Positions 1 to 9,700 of a stretch of 14,112 nt of DNA are shown here, piece after piece. The stretch covers positions 1 through 14,112 of the forward strand of contig JAOXYC010096668.1 in NCBI GenBank assembly GCA_028565715.1, given 5' to 3'. This DNA comes from Phoronis pallida (lineage: Eukaryota > Phoronida > Phoronidae). The notes below the pieces were generated by a model. It saw only the letters and a program-made list of their open reading frames with translations. It did no database searches and had not been told where the DNA came from. The stretch's first letter is position 1. Every line of letters starts with the position of its first letter. A program made the translations under genes and the position numbers.

Positions 1-80
1 TCGCACGACAAATCGCATGGCAAGTTGCCAAAGTCGTGTCGCAATGTCGTGTCGCAGCAGCATGAACGGGCCTTAACCAG
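1..80. mobile_element. MITE-like hairpin element end (truncated at window edge)
   Basis: The first 23 bases (TCGCACGACAAATCGCATGG, then CAA) are imperfectly complementary to the following stretch up to about 57, around a centre at GGCAAGTTGCC (19-29). GTCGTGTCGCA is repeated at 34-44 and 46-56. The element appears to end at a CATGAACGGGCCTTAA edge (61-76), where TTAA could be a target site. It has no coding capacity. The left part is outside the window, so class and length are uncertain. Confidence 0.45.
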
Positions 81-608
81 GATGTCTTCCCGCGAGACTC
101 AATTTTTCCTTGTCTAGCATTTTCAGTTCGAAAAGGGTTTATTGTTGGGTTCCATGTATTTCTTTCATTCAAAGAATGGACGGTGGGGAACTGTTGGATG
201 GGCTCATAAGATGTAACATACCCGGGGTAATATCTCGCCAACGATAGCTTTGTTTTAATCAAGGTGGGCCCCATTTACATATAGATAGCGCCCACACTGG
301 TAGCCCCGTTTTATGGTCAGGGGAGGAGATGGGGGATACCCAACCCCAATGTCGACATGACGACTGTCAACCCAGAGAAAATCCCCCATTTGGACTAAGA
401 TTTGTTGGTGCTCCCTCTTGTACACCACAACTGTCACCCGGGGTTTTAACTGTTAAAACACGACACACTATGCACCATGATGTAAACAACCAACATGGTA
501 TTGAAAGCTGAATGTCATCTCCAGAAGTTCGCCAAAGAATACACTACGTACAGGTAAAGCGCACTGTACCTAGAAGATGAAGAAGAAGTAGAAAGCTAAT
601 CAACTTAC
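81..608. other. intronic sequence downstream of the last kinase exon, no gene seen
   Basis: On the minus strand this is the start of the intron after the HLD exon. Its donor GTAAGT is at 603-608. Short open frames occur on both strands, but none continues the kinase or resembles a domain. A palindrome GTTTTAACTGTTAAAAC lies at 443-459, with a looser relative near 886-902. I assign no function. Confidence 0.5.
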
Positions 609-747
609 CTTTATATCCAGGTGAAGAACTCTGTTCTCGTGCAGGTGCTCTATCGCTCCAGCTAACTGCTTTATGTAGAAGGCTACCTCATTCTCGGTCC
701 AGTGATCATCATTCAACGCTTTGTCGATCAACGCGTCACCGGTAAGG
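609..747 (-). CDS. protein kinase hinge to catalytic-loop HLD (exon 17, last in window)
   Basis: A 139-base exon, in by phase 2 and out by phase 0. The acceptor is TGAACAG and the donor is AAG|GTAAGT. It encodes LLTGDALIDKAL (hinge and alpha-D), DDHWTENEVAFYIKQLAGAI (alpha-E) and EHLHENRVLHLDIK, the start of the catalytic loop with the proton-acceptor Asp. HLD in place of HRD is usual in the MLCK/twitchin/obscurin/Trio group. The rest of the loop, DFG, the activation segment and the C-lobe should lie in exons below position 1; I find no continuation in 1-608. Activity cannot be judged without them. Confidence 0.9.
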
Positions 748-3700
748 CTGTTCATTGTTAAGGTGGTAAAAATAGATAATTCATTTCTGGATAATGAAAT
801 TTGACATGCAGTCACGAAAACTATATTTATGTTAGAAGGATGAAGTGAGTGTTTTTTGGCGCGAACGCAGGGCCATGCCGTGCTAGTTTTAACTATTAAA
901 ATGGGAGTTAATATAATTTTTAGTGAACACCTTTTAACTTAGTGAGTCCGCCGCTTTGCTTTGCTCTTATTTGAGAGGTGGAAGCTTGGAACTCGAATGT
1001 CATTTGGAAAAGTTTTATAACAAAGCACGTCTGGCAGTTTTGGTTCGCGAATATGAAAGAAAATGAAAAACATCAACCTTTCGTCAAAATAAATTGCTAT
1101 TGCACATCAGTTTGAATGGTTTTTACTCTGGCCAAAATACAAACCGAGAACATTAAAACATGATTACTGCAACAACAAATCAGAATTGTATACAATTAAC
1201 AATTGAACTTAAAAGTGAATTAATTCAACGCAAGACCGTTTCATCCACAGCAGTTTGGAGATTAGTCATAGTATAAAAAACAGTCTGGTTTCCATTTTCA
1301 ACAGCTGTAAGCGAGATAATGAGAATTATAAATGGGATAATTTAGGAAACACATCTGTAGATCTTGGTAACTCAATTACAGATTCTAATTTATTTCGACA
1401 GCATGTACATGTTTGTACAAAATCACATTAAGTTTGATGAATGCTTTAGTTTGATCTTTGCCATTGAATAGCCACTATATGTTTTGCCAATAAAAAAATG
1501 TGCCACGTTTTTTTGTAGATCAGCGATTCTTTTATTACTACTGGCAATTTTATATTATTAACAACACCGTATGGGCCGGTGGTAGGGTGATAGTCGTTCA
1601 TAGATTTGTTTTAAAATTATATAACTTCAATCTTCTCTATTCAGAAGAAGAGGTGAAATGTTCCAATTAGGGGCAACTAAAAAGATTTAAAAAAACTGTC
1701 CCCATCGTACTCCAATCACTATTTTGAATTCTAAACTTGGAATCATTTGCTTAGTGTTGTTTTGCCAAGAAAGTAAAACAGAATGTTAGTGACAAAAACG
1801 TATATGAAAAAACCCAGTTTGTTGGTTACTTTGTTGGCGTTTTTTTATATCATGAGCCATGCAATTTAGTAGGATGGGCAGGCATTTTATTTGTGTTAAT
1901 ATTAAACTAAAAACAATAGCATGCAATGCTGTCAATAACTTTATTTTGTTCATCACATTCAAATAATTTTATTATGTATCGTTTTTTCATCTAAAAATGT
2001 TTTCTAAAAACAACAAGGAAGTCCATTCAATCACTGCTTATCTACACGTAGTTAGTATGCGTCATGGTAAAATTCTATCTACATGTACAAAACATGCACA
2101 GAATACAGTAAGATTTTTAAATCAATAAACATCTCAGTTTCTATGAAAACATGCATTTTTTTACTAACTTGCAATGTCATACATCATTTTTACATTATGA
2201 ATTCATTTTAAAAGCTGTCGAATAACTTATAAAAACTTAATCTAAAATATCTACTTGTCAAGTTAAATGTAAAACCACAGACATTGGATGCTAATATCCT
2301 GACCGGAATATCAGTGATAATAATAAAAGTACAAAATTTATGAACCAGCTTATAAATCTTTTTAACCATGTGGGCATGTATGGTGATATCTACTCAATTT
2401 CGCTTTCCATGTGTGTTAGCACTGTTACGGTGGTTGCGGCATGCACTGAGTCAATTCACTAACACTCCTCTAAATCCTATCGCAAAACATTGTGGGAGAC
2501 AAGTGAAAGTGCAACCAATTTTAAAAAACATTTATTACATCAGTGTCATCCTCAAGTGACAGGAATATTGATGTGACATAAAGGCACAAAACTTCATGAT
2601 TTAATTTATGATTTTTGATTACATTTTAGCACCAGTCAATTATTTCATGCTGTTATCAAAAAATGTCACTATCACTCTATTTGGCATGCATTGGACACTG
2701 CAATAATTGGATTTCATCAATTTGTATTTATCTCACAAAGAGCACTGCTTCAGGAAAAAAGCCTGCCTTTCACCAAAAATTCTATCCATGCAGAAATCAC
2801 CGGTTTTGGCAACGAAAATTGTGTGATGCAAACAGTATCACCATCGCTAATGTTTTTTGGTGAAAACTAATTCTAACCAATGGTTCCAACATAGCGTCTT
2901 TCTATAGTGTTAGTGTAACTGTAGGATTTCCATGCAGTTCAAACTAAGTCATGCAGACTCTGCATAGGATACAGTTCCGCAACGATCGTCAATCTATGTC
3001 CAGCTTCGTAAGCATCATGGAGACGGAGAAGATTAGGATGATCAAGAGGTTTCATCGCCTCAAGTTCACTGATGACATCCTGTCGCTGGATCTCATTGCG
3101 GACTCGGAGGAACTTGGCGGCATACTCATGTCCGGTGGCTTTCTCGATGCACCGTCTTGTGGTTCCGCAAGAACCTCTGTTGTGGAAAGAATAATTTATT
3201 ATAGGTACAAGAAGAAATTTCATTAAACAGATGGTCTACATTGGGGACTGCTCTATGTCCCGACAGCTCTATGTTTCGACAGCTCTATATTCCGACAGCT
3301 CTTTGTTCCAACAGCTCGGTATTCTGACAGCTCTAAATTCAGACAGCTCTATGTTCTGACAGCTATCAGAACAAAGAGCTGTCAGAATATAGAGTTGTTG
3401 GAACATAGAACCTTTTTGAAAAATAAAAAAAGGTTCTATGTTCCGAAAATGTACATTTTGTTCGGGATATAGAGATGTGGGAATATAGAACTGTTGGAAC
3501 TTAGAACTGTCAGAATATAGAGCTGTAACCGTCTACATGCATGCATTGTAAAAATGACCATACTGTCCTGATAAAACTCTCTTAAATTGTTGGTAACGCC
3601 AAACAATATTTTTTAATAGGTTCATTCTCTCCCAATTCCTAATGATATAACATCAACCATCAACTTTCAACAAACTTTATGTTGAAAGTACCTAATTTTT

Positions 3701-6700
3701 TAATTTCATTTCATGCCAGAGATACTTACCTTCCAATTTCCTCCAATGTGTGGTAGTGGTCTTCAATAAGGAATGGTTTAAAATCTAGGTCACTCAGATC
3801 TGGTAACTTGTCTGAAACATAAAAATCCAACAGGTTAAAGTGGTCTACCAGAACACCCCACAAAGAGCTGGTGGTTGTGGTAGTATAAGCCATATACTGG
3901 CTTATAGCATTGAAATAACCACATAAAATGGTAGGAGCTGGATAACTAAGTTGGTGGAGTATCTGACTGAGTTCAATTCTGAGATCAGGTCCAAATTTTT
4001 CTGTCTTTTCAAAATTTATCATTTTATCATAATATCAACCAATATTTGGTGCACATTTTACCAACCAAATCACCATGATTGACAAATTCATACCCCTCTT
4101 AACATAATGTAAAACATTACAAGATTCAGCTTAAGTTCTTCAAATTGAACAACATGACCATGGCACCGCATTAATAACAGTCGACATATTGATATATTTC
4201 ATAATGTTTGTTTGTCTTTCAGTCACCAAACCATTTAATATGTACAACATTTTCAATAGTCGTTCACCATCTTTATCAAGTACCCTAGGAATGGTACCAT
4301 TTTCTCAGTATCTACACTTACCCTCAACTTGAACATCAGCTGTACAGGTGATTTTCCCTGCCAGATTCTCAGCCACAACAGTATATCGACCAGCATCTCT
4401 AGCCAGAACATTGGCCAAACTGACCGTCCATAGGTCAGTATCTTCCAGCCTGATCTTCACCCTTGCAGTGTTTGTGATTGGATGCCAGTCCTTGTACCAT
4501 GTGACCTTGGGATATGGAAGGCCATCAATGCGGCATTCCAGTTTACAGCTTGAGTAAGTTTGAACAGTCTTGTTCTTGAGTGGTTCCAGGAATGTTGGGG
4601 GATCTAGAAGAGATGGTGTGAAACAGCATTAACACATGGACATGACAAGTATGAAAATGAACTACAATCTCTTATATGGAAGTCAGGGAAATGGTTAGAT
4701 AAACAATGAACTAAAAGCATGAGCATCAATATCAATTCCCAGGGAACCATTACAAGGAGATACCATGGGGTCTGTTTGTGGTCATTGGTCAAGACATTTT
4801 CTTCCATTGTCAAGAAATAAAGTCAAGTTCAATGCTTGTTATACAATCTATATAAAAAAAGATTGGTTTGGATGACGTGTCCAGTTCAAGAAGTCTGGAT
4901 TAATGACCCCAGTTTGTGACCAGCAAATCTCAAAGTAAAGTAAGTCACTACTGACTATTGAATCAAGTAAAAGATGTTAATTCACGAATATAGTTTTTAT
5001 TTATTTTTTCATTCCATTGCTGAAGAAGAAAGGATATCTCGGAGCGTGCAATATTTTGTTAACTGTATTGACATGTTCATGAGTTTTTACAACTTTTACT
5101 TGATAGCAAGATCAAAGGCTATCTGAAACATTCTTGGCCCAATTTTATTTAATTAAAAGGTGAGGTGAGCCTTTTAAGTATATCTCAGACATTTCACCTG
5201 CTTTATCCAACTTGATAACGAGTGTGGCGAGTCCTGGTTGGTTCTCTGCGCACACCTTGTACTCTCCAATGTCGGCGTCTGTGAAGTTATCAAACTCCAA
5301 TGAGCAGTTACCACTTGGGGCCAAGTACGCACTGTATCGCTCATCAAGGTCAAGTTTCTCTTCATTGAAGAACCACCTGTTAGTAAAATGTGATCAAACA
5401 TCAATAATTTAGTTTCAGATTTTGACTGGTTTGAACAAGCCATACAATCATTCAAAAAGAAAATAAGTTTCTCTTCATTTCTACCTGTTGGTAAAATGTG
5501 ATCAAGTTCATTTACAGTTTACAATTAGAACAAATATCATGACAATAGAAGACTCGGGTTCGATTCCTTATCAAATTCCAAATATTATTAAATAAAATGG
5601 CAAACTTTCCTACCTGATGGTTGGTGGTGGATAACCGTACAAAGAACATTCAATCTTTGCAGCATAGTTCTCCACAGCATACTGTGTTAGGCCAAGTGAT
5701 GCTTCAAATCTCGGCTCCAAATCTGAAAATAGGTAAATAGTTGATATTATCTGAATAGTAATAAATTCTATAAACAAAAGATTTTTAGTCAATATCTACA
5801 TAATGAAAACATAATTCCCCGAAGCTTCAAACCTTGGCTCTAAATCTGAAAATAATTAAATAATTGATATTGTCTAAAAACTAAAAAATTCTATTTATTC
5901 TAAGATTTTTATTCAATATTTGCATCAAGTTAAAATTTCAATCTTCCCATGTAAAAATAACTCCGAAATAAATAGTTTTTTCACATGGTTATAAAAATCA
6001 TGTTCCTGATAAAGCATTTTGAAATAAAGATATAAATTTATGTATGCTGAATTCTAGCTAGGAAGACCATCTGACCCGCAACCAGGGAGACCTGGGTTTG
6101 ATTCCCAAATACCCTCGTTTTTTTCAAAATTGGTCATTTTAAAATAGATTGAAAACGAGCTTGATTTGGAGAAATAACAACTTACATGGTCTTTCTGGAG
6201 TATCGTGTTCCCAGTCCATGGGAATATCATAAAGCTCGTACTTGATTGGTTTATTCAGGTCAGGTGTCCATGATCGTGATATACCAAAGTTTCTCTTCTG
6301 ATGAGGTAGACTGTATTGAGCTGTAGCGAAAATACAAATATTTTAAAAATCAAAATTTAAATTATTAATGAAATTATTTTTACTGTTAAAAACAAAATAA
6401 ATATTATTCTTTTCATCAAATGATCCATGTCACGAAGAAATGCAAATGGTGCTCAAAACCAAATAGAAGGTATGGTTAACACCTTGACACAGATACATTT
6501 CACACGCTCACAAGATCGTGCATCTCAACATGTGTTTAATAAGTCTACTGCCACTGATCATAGTGTCATGCATAATCACATCATTGAATATACCCAAATA
6601 TTGGACCATGATAACAATTGTGAAACTAGATGGTTTAGAGAAAGTCTTTATATTAAACCAGCTGGAGATCGTGCTATGAATCGTGAGATTGGGCAATTTC

Positions 6701-9700
6701 AGCTATCTGACATGAACAATATTGTGATACGACAACCGGATATATTCCAACGCCCAAGAATTGGCGGTAGCTCACATGCGCAGTCCGACAGAATCCGCCA
6801 TTTCTGAGGACGCCTTCAGACCAGGAAGGTGAAAATATTAAAAACGTGAGTAACTACCCGACTAGGATACAAGAACATTTATTTCAAATATGCTACCAGT
6901 TGAATGAATTTATTTAGTCAAATAAAAGGTAACTGGTTAAGAATTATGAAGACACACCAAACATATTATCTGTTTAAAAAAATGATGTACGTCCAATAAT
7001 CCACTATAAAAATGATCAAATAATGTATTCTTTTCTTACGTGAAACTCCACGGACTTGATAAGGACTAGCGCTGTATCCTTTGCGAGGACTTTCATAGCG
7101 AGTGTGATCTGGGCTGTATGCTCTATGTCTTCGCGAGGGACTTGGGCTTTGGTAACCTGCAAAAGAACAGTTATATCTACTGAACACTGTACATTTGTCA
7201 AAACGTCGACTAATACAATGTCTTTGTTTATGTATGCGCTGATTTTAAAGTTCGTTCTCATATTTTGGCCAAAAACAAACTAAATATAACATAAAAGATT
7301 GAATCCAACTTTTTCAATTTTTTATAATTACCAAATTTGATAACAGTTCTTCATATCTCTGGTGGCAAAACATTCCCCTCTGCCCAAAATAAGAAACCAA
7401 GAGATTGAATACATTTTTATAAAATAAATCAAAATTCATTTCTTTACTTACGTCTTGACATGTATTTCGTAACATACATCGATGGGTCACTCGTACCAAA
7501 CTCATTGACAGCCAACACTCGGAACACATAGTCTCTATCTGGTCTGATATCTCTGACAATGTAACTACATTCAGTGATGTTTCTCGCCACATTTGTCCAG
7601 CTAAAACTGGGTGGTTCTCTACTCTCGATGGTGTAGGTGATGTCAGTGGGTGCAGAGCCCGATGGATTGCGGGCAGCACTCCACCAGAGACGCAGAGATG
7701 TTCCACCATCTAACTCTGTGATAATTGGTTTGGTGGGGATACTGTCTGGAGGGGCTGAAATAAAAACATTGTCTTTAGCATGATATTGAGGCTAGTAGTT
7801 GGAGCGGTTACAAAAGGGCCTATTGGAAATGAATATAGTTTAAAACACATTCAGCATAGTTGCATTAAAAACAGGAATTTTTAAAATAATGAATATCATT
7901 ATATACAAACATTGCCATACCTTGTCTCTTTGGAGGAAGTGATGATCCTCGCTTAGCACCATAGATGTCTCTGTCCTGTGACCTCTTGATGTCATAGGTC
8001 GAAACAGGCAAAGAAGGTTCACTCATACCATAGTCATTTCCAACTCTAATTCGGTACTCATATGTTTTACTTGTGTTAAAGCCTTTGACCGAATATTCTG
8101 GTGTGGTTAGATTTGATGCCAGTTGTCGCCAGTGTTGACTTGGTGGTTCTCTGGACTCGACTGAGTAGTAGAGATTGGTGGAAGCGGCATAGGCCGGTTG
8201 TCGACCAGTCGGCCATGAAAGACGGAGGGACCGTGATGTGGTGTCGTAGTCACTGATTCTTGCTTTCTCATACAGAGGGCGTGGTGGCACTGCGAATTAC
8301 AAAAATAATTCAAAATGAATATAAAAATAATTGCCTTTGTATGAATGTTCATTGGTTATCACGTGGATCTGATGACGTCATGCAACACCAACGCCATCAG
8401 TACGAACCAAAGAAGTGGCTGAGACAGCCTTGAAAGCTATTCTGCACAAAACTCTGAATAGGTAACTAAACTTGATAAAACAATTGCCATTGACGTTTTG
8501 TAACCTATACTTTTAAAGATCCTGGAGTTTCTTAATTTACTGACACACCAGAAATCAGGAGGAACTAATAAACACTAATTTACCATTTATTACAGAAAGT
8601 TTTAACTCTTAAAAGAGCTAAGCAAACTAGTATCCAATATACCTCTACTTCTCTCAGACTCGGGAAGTTCATATGGATACGGTGCCACTTCAGGCTTCTT
8701 CAAATGTATATCTGAAACAATGAATGAATGAATGAATGAATGAATGAATGAATAAATAAATGAATAATAAATAATGAAACAGAACAAAATTATTCCTCAT
8801 AATTGGTGTCATACACATAAAGTGCAATTACTAAAAATAAATAAAGAAATGGAACCAATGAAATAAAAAAAGTTATCAAATTTCTACCACTTACTTTTTG
8901 GGAAACATCAAAAATAGGATAAAGTCCAAAAAACAAAAGCACTCAAGGTAGGATTTAAATTAACTTAAAAATGGAACCGATATAAAAATTAGACATCAGA
9001 AATGGAAGAACATGCACGTTTCACCATATATTCCCTATCGAAAAACAGCACCATGCCACACAGATCTTACCATGGAACCTATAGGGATAGGTGGAAACCG
9101 ACAAAGATGGTTCTGTGGAAACACCATCAGCAACCATCCTGACTCTAAACTCATAATCCACATCCGGGGATAATCCATGGATCACACAGTGTGGGGAAGA
9201 CACATCCGATACTGCCCTCGTCCAGTTAGAACTATCAGACTTTCGCATTTCAACGTTGTAGGTTATCGGTGTCAGCACTGATGGTGAAATGACACTAGGT
9301 GACCAGTTCAAGTGAAGCATGCCGGTGCTGGCATTATAGTCAGTGATCCAGGGTCGGTAAGGTGGAAGGTGCGGTGTGGTGTAAGTGGAAAGGGTTGGTG
9401 CTAATAGAGAGAAGATATTAGTCATGAGATAGAGAGAAAGAAAAAGAAAAAGAGAGAAGTTGTTGATTATAGGCATGCACAAATTTATGTTATTCTAAGC
9501 TCTGTGTTTGGTTGATTGTTACTACTTTACTGTTAAGAGTACATAGGTTATTATCTAAAAATGAGTCAGCTAATAACAGTCTACAATTACTTTTTGTTAT
9601 ATTCATAAAAAGCTAAAATCTACAAAATGAGGCTTGAGCAGAGACTGAAAGCTTTTAATATAGACAGAAATTCTAATTTTATGCCACAGGCTTGAAAAAT

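Noticed and set aside
175-245. Plus-strand frame with GGELLDGL, reminiscent of a kinase hinge.
   Set aside because: It is on the opposite strand from the kinase, the flanking residues do not align with any kinase segment, and a stop follows after about 15 codons.
255-511. Overlapping 60-codon frames on both strands.
   Set aside because: No domain-like content, no splice-compatible boundaries with the HLD exon, and no kinase continuation.
443-902. Palindromes GTTTTAACTGTTAAAAC and GTTTTAACTATTAAAAT considered as inverted ends of one element.
   Set aside because: The interval would contain the genuine kinase exon at 609-747, and flanking similarity is weak.
2368-2863. Two plus-strand frames of 63 and 66 codons in the large intron.
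   Set aside because: Composition looks random, with no recognisable motif, promoter or repeat context.
2951-3226. Plus-strand 91-codon frame over the kinase N-lobe exon.
   Set aside because: Antisense shadow of exon 16, whose minus-strand translation has clear kinase motifs.
5549-5570. Possible tRNA gene from GGGTTCGATTCC.
   Set aside because: Only a T-arm-like stretch is present, with no acceptor, D or anticodon arms in the flanks.
7056-7283. Frames on both strands over the S-P-rich exon 10.
   Set aside because: They are shadows; only the minus frame that reads SPSPSRRHRAYSPDH fits the splice sites and phases.
7314-7709. 131-codon minus-strand frame.
   Set aside because: It overlaps exon 9 in the wrong frame. 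The true frame gives a canonical FnIII with W, RPDRDYVFRV and NEFG.
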